NCBI GenBank assembly: GCA_013407085.1
Contig: JACCGJ010008707.1
Span: 27,873-91,872 of the forward strand
Reading direction: 5' to 3'
Source of the DNA: Atriophallophorus winterbourni
Taxonomy: Eukaryota; Platyhelminthes; Trematoda; Plagiorchiida; Microphallidae
Length of the DNA stretch: 64,000 nucleotides
The position numbers and the translations under genes were made by a program. Positions 24,120 through 35,349 of this stretch are shown here, one piece after another. A model generated the notes under the pieces. That model was not told the DNA's origin. It saw nothing but the letters and a program-made list of their open reading frames with translations, and made no database searches. Positions within the stretch are counted from its first letter, which is position 1. Every line of letters begins with the position of its first letter.

Positions 24120-25630
24120 TGTGTACTTGGGATGTATATCCATCATCGAGATCAACCGAATTAAGCCGACAGGAGTGTCAGGATATGTGGATATATATTA
24201 AGTCTGACTTTAAACAACAATCTACCATCCAGCTGTTATTGGAATGTTGCAAAATATTCCAAAAAATTATCGGTGCTGCATTGCACCGACAATGGGACTT
24301 AGCTCAGTCCACACATGAAAGCTAAATTGTATTTTGAGAATTTATACTCGAATTCGCAAATAAATTGGCTTAGCAGTCAGAACGGCGTTCGAATCACAGG
24401 TTACAAATACGCATACCTGATGCGCGGCAATAACCGCAAATACGGTCGTGTGCTTGCTTTTCGAACGTCATACGCTACTATTTAAAAAATCTGTCCTTAA
24501 ACAACAAGTCACATGTGTGCTTGATTCAACGGATGGTGTTGGTATTGTTGTGCACGAGGTTGCTCTAGAACTGCTAATTGGCAGGATTCTCTTGAATGAC
24601 CTGCCATAAACTGTGATCCGTGAAAGTGTTACGATGAACCATAGTGAAACCAATTTTGGCAAATACTAAATCCAAACATGTCGAAGCAATTTTAATCATC
24701 AACAAGAATGATTGTGACCCGTAGAGTGAGAAATTTGGTTCCGTTGTAAATCTGAACAAAAAAGATTGTGGCATTGTGATTTCGGAATTCGGGTATTATT
24801 GAATTTTCGTATGCTCTTCAGTGGTGTTAATTTTCGCTTGGCCAGTTGGATCAATCAAACACGTGACCTCACGTTCCAATTCGTTGAGCCAACAACAGAT
24901 GATGAGTGACCTTGTACCACGTGATTGATTCTTATTGGTTGATGAACTCGTGTGTTTTGACGACCTAGGCTTATTATTGTGACGATCGATAATTGCTAGT
25001 GCGTGTGATTGGACTGCTTATTGGATAACCACGTCCTAGGTTCTGTCTCAATTGTTGTATTTAAAATTATAATGACTTGTGTGCCCATCAGAAATTGTAC
25101 AATTCCAGGTCGGCCACTGACAACAGCGAAATGGATGTCGCAGAAAGTATTTCATTATTTTCAAATTGTCCACTAATGCCAAAATTTCCGTAATACGAAA
25201 CTCAACTACATCGAATTGGTAATGTGCTTCCGTCCTGATTTTTGAACGTCACATACTACTTATTAAGAGATTCTGACTTGGAACAAATATTAACCATCGT
25301 GCTGTCATTGGAATGTTGCAAAAATATTCCAAACAGTTATCGGTGCTGCATTGAACCGATAGTGGGTCTTAGCTAAATTTCAATTTGCATCTGAGGATTT
25401 ATCCTCTAATTCGCATATGTGCTTACAATCGGTTTGAGCTTACATTTGGAAAGTAGCTAGTTGCAATGCTTGATTCCACATACAATTGTTTCGACGTTTC
25501 GAACTAACAGGAAAATGCTTTTGTAGTTAAAAGGGTAATGCATAAGTTTTCCGAACCCAGACTTGGTGAACCCTAACGCAAATATCCTGTCTCTAGTGAA
25601 ATAAGAACAAAAGAATCATGAACGTCTGCA
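24120..25630. other. Unassigned, with a local duplication
   Basis: The block near 24205-24360 (AAACAACAATCTACCATCC...GAATGTTGC...TTATCGGTGCTGCATTG) recurs at 25270-25420, so an unclassified repeat is present. Confidence 0.45.
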
Positions 25631-25635
25631 TGCAA

Positions 25636-25641
25636 TTTATT
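25636..25641 (-). promoter_or_regulatory. Candidate polyadenylation signal of CA-like gene A
   Basis: AATAAA on the minus strand, 44 nt after the stop codon of exon 5. This spacing is normal for a short 3' UTR. Confidence 0.5.
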
Positions 25642-25684
25642 TGCGTTTTGAAAATCGCCAGGCAAGCCAAACGTCTTGTGGCGG

Positions 25685-28600
25685 TTAATCGAATTCTTCG
25701 TCAGCGGTGATGAATGAACGATAAATGGTTCTTGGGTTGATCGTTTCCGGTTCATTTAGTGGGAAGTATTGACGGAAATTGTCTTGCAATGGTTCTCCAT
25801 CATTGTTTTTCAGGTTTTGCAGCAATTGGAGCTGCGGGAAAACGTTACGTATTAGTAAAATGACAAAGTGATAAGATATTCCCGATTGTCAGACTATTTC
25901 ACATAAGAATGTAGAAAACTAGTTCGAATAAAAACGAGTGCGACACCAAGATTAAATGAATCCTGATAGCAAAGCTGGCCAATATGCAAAGCGCTAAATG
26001 TTTTCGTGTATTTTCGGATAAGAATTAGGACCATTTCGTAAAATTGTATTTTGGGGATCGTGGGTTTGTCTTATTCTCACAAATGTACAACCGTTGATGG
26101 TTCAAAGATTTTGAGATTATGAGTGGTTTGTGGAATATGCTCCCATTTCCGAAAATGCGCAAGTGGCTTGCGTCTCATTCACGTCTTGTGTGACCCGAAT
26201 TTACTCTTCCCATTGAGGTGGGAAGTTACCATAGCGAGTTCCCGGTGGCCCAAAAGCAATTTTCTCTGAGAAAGAGTAATTCTTTGATTTACGGTGACTA
26301 TGCTAACTCACGCAAAATGATACATAATTCATCTTCGAGGAAAATCCGGGTTCCGCAGACAATAAATTAAGTAATCCACAGATGCAATCAACATTGTTCT
26401 GACAAATACTAGAGTGCCTTTGTTTACAAAATGCATCAGACTAGTTGCTCCTTCCTTCAGCAAGGTTTTATACTGCAAACCACTTTGAATTTGGACGTCT
26501 CAACGTCTACAACATCAAGGTATATCCTCAGGAATTGATCTTATCTGCCTGGCTCAGAGTGAATATTCAGACATGAACACAGTCATCGCGTTGTGACTAC
26601 AAATTAGCATAGACGTGCATCATTCTAAGAAACTTTATACCCCAAACGTATCACATCAAATCCCGTTTAGATGCGCTGATTCGCAGCTTCAAGATGACAG
26701 TCTAATCGAGTGCTATTTCGTACACTGCATTGATTTTTATCTTGCAAACAGCGCTTTCACAAACAGCGTTTTAGTTCACACGAGATTAACATTGACCTAA
26801 ATACTGCGATGTTCCAATCAAACTAAACACACTGATAAAAACAGTATTTATCGCGAGAATGGACTATCAACACGTACTTGCTCCATGGTCATCGGCATTA
26901 CGTGCTCAAAAATGAACCATCTGATGTTCTCGAGGCAAGGAGGGGTTGTGGATGAACCTTGGTATTCGTAGTACCGCGACATGTCGATATCATTGAACAT
27001 CTCGCTAATGTTGAATGCAGGGATTGAGATGCGTGAATTTGGTTCGACCACCTCCGGGAGGGCTTGCGTGAATTCTCCCATTTGTGCCATTAGGGTCTCC
27101 TTCACATCAGTGTCGTTCGATACCTGACTCCAGATCGCAAACGTCATCAATCCGTAGGGAGATTTGACGGCAGCTTGAAAATTTTCGTACCGCGTGCGAT
27201 CGAAGCAAGTAATTTGTGTCTAAGGAGGTGTAAAAAAGCCTAGTCACGTGTTGCAATAATGAATAAATAAAGAATGGTTGCAAGCTCCACCGGACACACT
27301 CGTTGAGTATTTCTACACACCAATAGCATCTGGCGACCTGGAATTTCGAGCATATGCGACGGAGACCAGAGTTTGGTTGCTACATCAGAATGCGCCAAGC
27401 CCTCAATAATACGGAGCAATAATCCTCGCGTATCTGAAAGCACAACACAGTATTCCCGCAGGATGTCTGCGCGACTAGGAGACAAGAAGTGTATTCATCG
27501 TTAGATGATTCCCAGCACACAACTCTGAAACAATGTCCACAATCAATCTACTGGAATCGAAACAACCAACAAGTATTCCATCCCAAGTCTAAACATATGT
27601 TGCAGATGCGCTAAGATCTTATGCGTATAAACACACACACATCGACCAGTTTCTTAGCCGATTGGAGTTAATTTTCTTGTAGGGTGTAGGCGCCAGGAAA
27701 GCTTAAAACATCTACTGAACCACTGTGCATTCGACATGACATGAGATGTCGATGCACAAGCTTCTAGTTAGTAGACGTTTTGTACAAGTTCCAAAGTTCT
27801 GCGGCATAGTGGCTATGCCAGGCGGTTGTTTTTGTGTGCGAACTATATTGCTCATTAATTAATATAATAGAGAGTCACACTCGCATTTTGGAAATATGAG
27901 TTTATTGGTTCCAACGCTTAGCGATGCCTTGCCATAAATGTTTAAAAAAGAGTATATGTGAATTTAACAAACATGGTGCATGTTTAGTATGCTGAGAAAA
28001 ATGCAATGCAGAAAAACAGTTTTACGACGAAAATTTTAAACGCACTCACTTCCATTGAGAATCGTTTACCGTCCAGCAAATGTTCCGAACCTTGATCCGG
28101 CGTAGACCCCCAGTGGAAGCTTATTCGAACCATCTCACAGAACCTATTCCGATCGCTCGCAAACGATGCAAACCAAGTATCTTCCGGAATCGTTATAGAG
28201 ACTACAAGAAGGATTGAACAAATTGGTCAAGGTTACAAACATGAGGGTCAACGAATCAGAACAAGATCCAGAGTCACGCAAACAACATTATGAAGCTCAT
28301 ATCATCGGAATAGTGTTAATTTGTTAATTCGTTGGTGTTAAGAGGAGTAGATCATCCTTGGAATACGTCAGAGACATACCCATGTGAGCTCGATTTTCAA
28401 CCTCGTAGGTCATCTTATCCAAGTTAACTCCCTTCTCCATGTAGATATTCACAGGCCACAGCGACGGCAAGAACACAGTCTCGTTGGTCACAATGTCCAC
28501 AGGAGACAGATCGTCGGAGCCGCAATTTCTGAAAAACTCATCCCAGTCATCTCGTTGAGATGAATCTGGGGGATAACGCCATGCTACAACAAGAAGAAAT

Positions 28601-29061
28601 GTTTGTTAATAATTGACATGAAACATCGAGGATATTAGAACGAGCTGTTTACATTCGTAAACAGGGTGTGTCAGTGTGATATAACCCCCAATCGATTTAG
28701 TGCTTAGCATATAATGTCGCGGATTCCAACTGTGGGAACTGCCCTACAAGGCTCACTGAACCTAATCTGAATCTAATCTTCACCTGATGACGGCAAACAG
28801 CCAGAAACCAATAGTGGAGTGTAATTTCGAGGGATGTAAACAACACATCACTTTGCCCTGCTACTAATTCAACTACCAATAAAACTAACAATTTATATCT
28901 TAAAAATTTAATCTCTCAATGAGAATGAAAGAACTTGTTCAGCAATAATAAACACTCAAGAAACGAACAACCCCGAAACGTGTAGCCAACTCACTTTGTC
29001 CTGTTGTCCCAATGACAAACAAACAAACAATCGCTGCAATCGCTGCACCAATTAACCGCAT
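25685..29061 (-). CDS. Secreted carbonic-anhydrase-like protein, gene A (5 exons)
   Basis: Exons on the minus strand, 5' to 3': 29061-28995, 28583-28380, 28201-28050, 27219-26878, 25831-25685. All junctions are GT/AG, and the joined frame codes for 303 aa. Exon 1 is a signal peptide (MRLIGAAIAAIVCLF, cleavage near TTG/QT). Exon 2 has the alpha-CA start WRYPPD and NCGSDDLSPVDI. Exon 3 has FHWG and GSEH. Exon 4 has GSSTTPPC. Exon 5 has LQDNFRQYFPLN. The two cysteines (exon 2 and TPPC) match the disulfide of extracellular alpha-CAs, and the proton-shuttle-like His survives (RAH). In the zinc site, the first His is Ser (SFHWG), the second is kept, and the third is Gln (METQ). CO2 hydration is therefore unlikely, and a binding or decoy role is inference. 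N-glycosylation sequons NET, NDT and NIS suggest secretion. Identification is from motifs only. Confidence 0.93.
28778..28819 (+). ncRNA. Hammerhead motif (family 2) in intron 1 of CA gene A, antisense
   Basis: CTGATGA, hairpin CGGC-AAACA-GCCA, GAAA, helix I CTTCAC/GTGGAG, cleavage triplet ATA. The palindrome is damaged (ACCAAT). Confidence 0.65.
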
Positions 29062-29105
29062 CGGACAAACTAATCGAATATTATTATGCGACAAAAAATA
29101 TTACA

Positions 29106-29113
29106 AATTTATA
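29106..29113 (-). promoter_or_regulatory. Candidate TATA box of CA-like gene A
   Basis: On the minus strand TATAAATT lies about 45-52 nt before the ATG at 29061. A start about 30 nt downstream would leave a 5' UTR of only about 20 nt. The flank does not resemble that of gene B. Confidence 0.4.
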
Positions 29114-29129
29114 CGGTTTGTTTTGACCC

Positions 29130-29935
29130 GATTTGTCACGGATTCGTGATTTCCACAGGTGAGATAATTCCGGATTACTTGAGGACATCACGTTTGGACC
29201 AAACTTTTAAAATTTGTTACAATCAATGTTGGTAATATTTCGAAGAACTTGGTACTCATGAGTAGTTATAAATATTAAATATGAATCGACATCGGAAGTA
29301 TATACGTGCCAGCACCAAAGTTACTCATTTGCATGCATTTATCTTTCACACACATCCATTCCCCGCGACCCCTTTCGTGCTGTTTAAGTCATTATTTCGG
29401 GAAAAAACGATTTGTATCTGTCTGCCCTGAATTAGTCGTGGCATGGGTTTAGTCATTGTGTTTTGTTGGGTGGGACGCCGTATGCATTATTCCGTATGTT
29501 AAAACTAGGGCAGCTCTGTTGTGCCTGCGTTTGAGAGTGCACACTCACAGTCTATTCAAAAGGTAGGTTATACAATCAGGTAACAATTTTAATTGCTTTA
29601 TAAGCGTGTTTTTCTAAATCTATGTTTTGTCTGAGAAAGAGTATCATTGCTCTCGAGATTTCTGATGAAACTTTCGTACACCCAGCATTCCAATATTTCT
29701 GACCGTCACTCCGTTTTGGATTTGGGGTTAACATTGGAAGAAAAATCTTTTGAAACCATCGGATTTCAGGCTCCTGTGGGTCTTAGAGACCATTTAGTGC
29801 TTGTGTTCAACTATGTTTGCAGTATTCAGCAATCGCTTGCTCTGAATGGGGTGATTCGTCGGGTATATAAATTGGCCATAAGTGAAACATTCATGCAGCT
29901 TCGGCATTGGCAGACCAATCAAATAAGCCCTGAAT
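29130..29935. other. Unassigned, upstream of CA gene A
   Basis: A worn family 1 repeat piece near 29320-29400 and a possible LTR scrap (GTTGGGTGGGACG at 29465). The 96-codon frame at 29647 has no known motif. Confidence 0.4.
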
Positions 29936-30068
29936 AGCAATAGAACGAACTGCAAGTGGATTTGGACAAGGTGTCAAATTGGGCGGCCATGAATGATATG
30001 ATATTCAACATACGGAAAAGTAAGATGCTCCTCAAAGTGATGTGTTGCTCACATCCCCCGAAATTACA

Positions 30069-30110
30069 CTCCACTACCGGTTTCTGGCTGTTTGCCGTCA
30101 TCAGGTGGAG
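30069..30110 (-). ncRNA. Hammerhead ribozyme motif (family 2), best copy
   Basis: Helix I CTCCAC/GTGGAG is a perfect six pairs. Core CTGATGA, hairpin with GGC/GCC and AAACA loop, GAAA, palindrome ACCGGT, predicted cleavage after GTA. Confidence 0.82.
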
Positions 30111-30401
30111 ACAGTAAGTTTAGATTCAGCGAGCCTTGAAAAAGTGGATAAATAGTAAACAAGGTTTTAATTGAATGCCACTGTTGCATATGGTTCGTAC
30201 AACGAACCGCGATATTCAAACACAGAATCAAATAGTGAATTGTGGTCAAGCAATCAATGCGCTTATGGATGACCAAAGTGATGTGCTGCTCATAATTCCC
30301 CGAATCTGTGTTTGAACATCGTGGTTGGTTGTACTAAACCTATGCAACAGTGGCATTCAAGTATAATCTTGGTTAAGATATTCCTTGTTAGCAAGAATAT
30401 T

Positions 30402-30838
30402 CAATTCAATTCAATTCAATTTTAATGGTCTAAAAAGCATATAGCTTTACAAAAAACCACAGAATAATAAGGGAACAACGAATAATATAACAAGCAAAAA
30501 TGTGATTTGGTTGCTTACTGGGCAGGTCAAGAATCTGGTAAAAAACCAAAGAGCACGAATCGTTTTTGATTGGTGGGATGACAAATGTAGATGCATGGTG
30601 TTAAGGTGTATAGTTTACTTCAATGCACGGGTTTGGGGTCAAAAAGACATCAATACTTCTCTTGAAGATCTGCTGATTTGAACATATTGATTGGGAACTG
30701 AAAACTTGTCATGGAGCTTGTTGGAATAAGATCTTGCAGTATGGATTCGTGGAAAACTGAATGGCACGGTTCATTGACGAAAAATATATCTACAGGCCAG
30801 CAGGTTGTTTGGTATCTTTAGATAAACATTTGGAAGAT
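30402..30838 (-). mobile_element. LINE 3' end (family 5) next to a family 4 shard
   Basis: 30402-30655 matches the 38331-38745 tail on the minus strand. About 30660-30838 is a plus-strand shard of family 4 (ACGGTTCATTGACG, then KISTGQQVVWYL-like residues). Another shard of family 4 is at 29940-30030 (plus). Confidence 0.5.
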
Positions 30839-33240
30839 TTTAAAATCATTCAAGCTAGTGGAGTAATCAACGGTAGAAGCTAAACGATTCGAAGTAAAAC
30901 AGACACGGACAAAATAAAAATACCTTCTACTGTTCAGATTGGATTGATGTACAACCAGCACATATTCACGGGTCAGATAATATCTCGTATCCATTCGCGT
31001 GAATAAATCCTGTAAAGGGATAGATTGCGGTATGGAATATTTTGTAAAGTAGGATAAAAATCTTTTCTGATTAATCTACTTGGAAAGAGGAATTAACTCC
31101 GCCAAGGACGGTCCCAAGCCCGTCTGAGAAAGGAGGAGGGTTGGGCTTAGGGCTAGCAACCCTATCCCGTAAAACCTACTGTTGTATAGACGCGGAGCGA
31201 ACATGGAGACAACAGATCCGTGGTTCGGTCATGTCTGCAGGATGGATCCCAGTTCGCATACGAAGGTAGCCATGCACTGGCATCCGCAAGGTAAACGAAA
31301 AAGGGGACGGCCCAAGGAAACTTGGCGCAGAACTTTGGAACGCGAACTACATGCACAAGGATTCACGGTGCAGACGGCAACGGAAGCAGCGACAGACCGG
31401 AACCGCTGGTGTGAAGTTGTCTTCGCCTCATGTGCCACCCGGCACGGAGAGGACTGACTGACTGACTGACTGACTGACTGAAAGAGAAATTGATTCAATT
31501 GAGCTGCCTTTCTTTATAAGTCGTGTTTGGATGTTTAGAACTAGTTTTGTTAAGCAGTGATAGGTTCGCTGCATGACTGGTCTCAAGTATGTATTCATGA
31601 TCCTTGAGAATATCTTATGCGAAAATTCCCCAAATACACGTTTGAGTAGATTTGCGACACGTGTTGCGTTTTTCAAAGGCACTGCTAGTTTGAATTAAGG
31701 TTTATAAACTGGAGCATATCCAGGCACCTAAATCTTTTTCTGCACTGCAAAATTCAACGACATGTTAACCTAAATGTTATATGAACTCTACTCGATTCCC
31801 TCCCGTTCATGAACCTACATTTGTTGAAGTTAAATGGCAGTTTGTTCTTCAACGTCCATTTGTAAAACGTATAATCATCTTTTTGCAATAACAGCCGGTC
31901 TTCTGGGCTACAGATACAAAGCCATATCTTTATGACGAATGCAAATAACAGACTGTTACGCCGAACAAGTTCCGGTTCTTCATTGGCATAAATTAGAAAG
32001 AGAATCAAACCGAGTACTTAACCTTCGTTAACTCCGCTAGTTGCTGCGATTGGTTTTGATAATGCACATTTAATACCTAAGTTGGTAGTGCGATTTCTTA
32101 GGCAGTCATTTAACCAATTCAACAACTTTCCTTTGATACCAAGCCTTCCCAGCTTCCGTAGTAGTAGGCTATGGTAAACCCGATCAAATGCTCTTGAGAT
32201 ATCTAAGTAGCACGCGTGTATTGCTTGTCCTTTATCTACCGATTTTGTCCAATCATCTAGCGTTACCAGTAAATTAGACAAACTGGAATAATTTCGTCTG
32301 AATCCATGCTGGTTCCTCGAAAGCAGCTTATTATTCTCAAAATGTTTCATTAGATCATCAACGACGAGACGCTAGAGTAAGTTTGAAATCACAGGTAACA
32401 GAGTAACGGGTCGGTAATTAGTTACATCGGAGCGATTTGCCCTTTTATAAATAGGAGAAATTATTCCACATTGCTTCGATATAAGCGGGGTTATTCCGTC
32501 GGCCCCGGGAGACTTTCCGTTTTCTAAATTAAATAATGCTTGAAGGACGTTACATTTATTTCACTCATGGCAACCTTGGTTGAAATGGTTGGATTGAGGA
32601 TGTAAATTGCGTGTTCTCTGGCGCTGAATACAGATGAATAAAACGTTGCTTAAGCTTCAGCAGTTTCTGCTGCAGTTGTTGTTGGTCCAGCTGACGTATT
32701 CATGGTCGAAACTCCAGGTTTCACCTTAGCTTGATCGTTAACCATACTATAAAGTATTTTGGGGTTGAGCTCCATCATGGGTGATATCTCTTCTCGGAAG
32801 TACTACATGTCTTGGATGAAAAATTTGTTTACTTTGTTCCGCAGTAAACGGAATGTTTCCCAGGTCGATAATGATGGGTATTGCCGATGGTATCGCCAAG
32901 AAATGTTTCGTACATTTAATCACTTACGAGTTTGGTATCTTACTTGAAATTCGTGGTTTTTTCTTGAGTTCTTGAGGACAAATACGAATCTCATTTCGAT
33001 TGAATTCTTGATATTAGATATTAGCCATATCAAACACTCATGTACGTTGCTGGTTTCCGGTTAGCAGTTAATCGTATTTTTAAGAGCATCACTAGCTATA
33101 CGATTGAGTATGCGGTAAAGGTCTCGACTACTTGACTGCGAAAATATATTGCTGCGGGTTGGTGATTTGTGCCGACGAACGTTTTGGCAATTTCTTCTCT
33201 AATCGATTTTTCGGAGAATATGTTATTTATTTGTGACTAC
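30838..33240 (-). mobile_element. CR1/Jockey-type LINE, family 1, longest copy, with an RTE insertion
   Basis: The most complete copy of family 1. Segments include a region before RT (FYSSVFSAREHAIY), GKSPGADGITPLI, NRSDVTNYRPVTLLPV, RNQHGFRRNYS, motif A YLDISRAFDRV (32200s), motif B SGVNEG (GVPQG expected) and a palm whose FADD box has mutated to FAFV. Inactive. The family 3' tail is missing at the low-coordinate end, where it joins a piece of another LINE. Confidence 0.8.
31090..31479 (+). mobile_element. RTE-type LINE 3' end (family a), nested in a CR1 copy
   Basis: The frame from 31182 encodes WFGHVCRMDPSSHTKVAMHW and KRKRGRPKETWRRTL, the RTE-clade C-terminus, stopping at 31457. The tail is (ACTG)n at 31450-31480. 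A 7-bp GAAAGAG repeat flanks it (31083-31089 and 31480-31486), which marks its insertion into the minus-strand CR1 copy. Confidence 0.85.
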
Positions 33241-33264
33241 TCGTCCGTGCCAAGCCCATCAAAC

Positions 33265-33575
33265 TATTCACAAAGTTGATCACGACGGTCCATAATGGAA
33301 GCACTGGACTCGAGTTTCGCTCTTAATAGAGCTCATCAGCAATGCATATCCTTCGCTTCGGGTGAGACTCGAACCCCCGACCCTCACCATTGTAGTCCCA
33401 TGCCTTAACGACCTGGGCTAACGTCTACCGTTTGACCGATCGCAATTAAACGTTTATGAACTATTCTCCAGACTAGCACATTTGACTAGCTTTGTTTGCC
33501 CGACCAGTTAAGAAGAAGCTCTAATAAGAGCGAAACTCCAGTCCAGTGCTTCCATTATGGACCGTCGTGATCATC
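33265..33575 (-). repeat. tRNA-derived SINE within a short inverted-repeat frame
   Basis: On the minus strand the A-box-like TAGCCCAGGTCGTTAAGG and B-box-like GGGTTCGAGTCTC (33340-33430) indicate a tRNA-derived SINE. Arms of about 55-60 bp (GATCACGACGGTCCATAATGG...; 33278-33335 and 33512-33572) are inverted copies of each other. A worn relative is at 19245-19440. Confidence 0.65.
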
Positions 33576-33879
33576 CTTCTCTAATGTTGTGGAGGAGGGT
33601 GTTCTTTTGCTTGTCACCGGAAGACGATGACCGTCAATTCATGCCTCAACAATACGAGTCTGTACAAGCACACAAAATATTAGCATGTTAATGTACTGAC
33701 AGAATAATGGAATGCCATTTGCTGATATGATCTTAGTTAGGTGGATGAAATTTCACCGTTGCCATGTATGTGCACCAAACCAATGCTGCAGGCGACGAAA
33801 AGGTCAACGACTAAAACGTTTTTTAAATGGCAGCATTTTTCAAATGAACAACATCAGTCGCTCTCAATTGACAGGCAAT

Positions 33880-34380
33880 TCGTCGAGGTTAGTCGAACGA
33901 CCTCTGACAACCAAAACCCAGCTCCTGGCCTGCACGTGGCGGAACTGCTTCTACTGACAGGAGAAGGGGCGAAGGCGGATGACTGGCGCCTCAAAGCAAG
34001 TTTGCTCCGGGCAGATGGAGCTCGTCAGCCTGAGAGGGCAGTCCATATAAGGGAAGGCAAACCCTGATTCCAAAACTTCGCTGCCTTGCGGCATACCCGA
34101 TTGCTGGAAAGGCTTCGGGATTGAACCATGAGGAAAAATGCCTGGTCGTGCATAGGCTAGAGAGGCGTACTCGAAAAATTGCCGAGGCACTTCAAGAGAG
34201 GCGCAAGAACCCTCAAAGTGGTCACCGGCTCTCGCGAAGGAAAATAAAAACGCTGCCTTGAGGGAAGACTTTCGAATCAAAGGCCCCGGGTGGGGTCCCC
34301 TAAGCTAACCCCCTACTTCGGCCTTGGTAATCGGGTAGTATGCCGCCTTCAACAAGAACCATAGAACCTACTTCAACCAC
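33880..34380 (+). repeat. Dispersed repeat, possibly an RTE 5' region
   Basis: Contains GCGGAACTGC..., GATGACTGGCGCC and AGATGGAGCTCG blocks that recur inverted at about 51480-51760. It ends in a GC-rich stretch (CCCCGGGTGGGGTCCCC at 34284-34300). No protein recognised; the assignment to the RTE elements is inference. Confidence 0.45.
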
Positions 34381-34819
34381 TACTTTCTGTCCAAACTATC
34401 TTCGCTGAATTACATCACATGCCGATGACCCTCCGTCTTTTCTTTATTCCAAAAAAAGACAAAAAAGATCAAAAACGGCATGTGTATACAAAAAATCCCC
34501 ATTTTGCCTTTTTTCTTTCAACATGTACCCTCTTCATGGTATACTTGTTGGCACATCGTCTGTAAAGACTTGTGTAATAATAATAATATCATAATAATGT
34601 AGTGTTTGCGTGACAAGAACCGGTCTGTGATAAATCGACCCAAGCAAGTGACATCCGGCACAGACAGGTTGAATACAGTGTTTGGTGAACGAGATTTTCC
34701 TATGATGTCGCATTCGTTTGCAAAGCATCTTCAACCGAAGAGGGTCGTTGTTAACTTAACATGACAGTGGCATACAAGCGCAACGTGTGTATGTATCAAA
34801 AATTCTTGACCTTGAACCT

Positions 34820-34980
34820 ACGAGTTTGAAAGAGCTTGCAAGTAACCGCTTACGAATGAAGCACTTTGTAAAACATCAGCTGCAAGCGGGGGAGTAGAAG
34901 ATACGTGACTCTTGGCTGCTTATCCTACATCATGCCGACAACACGCAACTGGCATCGTTCAACCGAGTACTGCCTATTAC
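34820..34980 (+). mobile_element. LINE family d shard
   Basis: Similarity to 49610-49745 (GCACTTTGTAAAACATCAGCTGCAAGC and CAACTGGCATCGTTCAACCGAG). Short and uncoding. Confidence 0.5.
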
Positions 34981-35349
34981 TTTGAGATGATTGCCCTCAC
35001 GAGCTTTCGAATGACACACAGAAAACCACCCACCGGCGCAAAACAAGAGCCGGAAGCGTCGAAAAGCGTCCAGAGGACGACAACCGGGACAAGCATGTTT
35101 GAGAATCAGTGGTTGATTTGTTTGATTTACCAATATATAAGATAGGCGTGTTTTGCATCATTTACCTGGTGCGTAATAAAAGCGTTTGACCAATCGGCTT
35201 CCTCCCGTGGTGTTCGATTCATGTGTGAACACGTTCCGCGTTGGACAGTTTTATCACACGGATAAATCGAGACGCAATCAACTGCGGGCGCGGGGTCACG
35301 GTGAGGTTGTTGGTCCGATGAACCGACTGTTTCGATAACTGGCCATATA

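Noticed and set aside
27240..27485. 81-codon minus frame with CRNTQRVCPVEL inside intron 3 of CA gene A
   Set aside because: It slightly recalls the QSPVDI motif, but the genuine exon 2 is at 28380-28583 and exon order would be wrong.
33340..33430. tRNA gene
   Set aside because: A and B boxes are present, but the acceptor stem and anticodon arm do not fold; it is a tRNA-derived SINE head.
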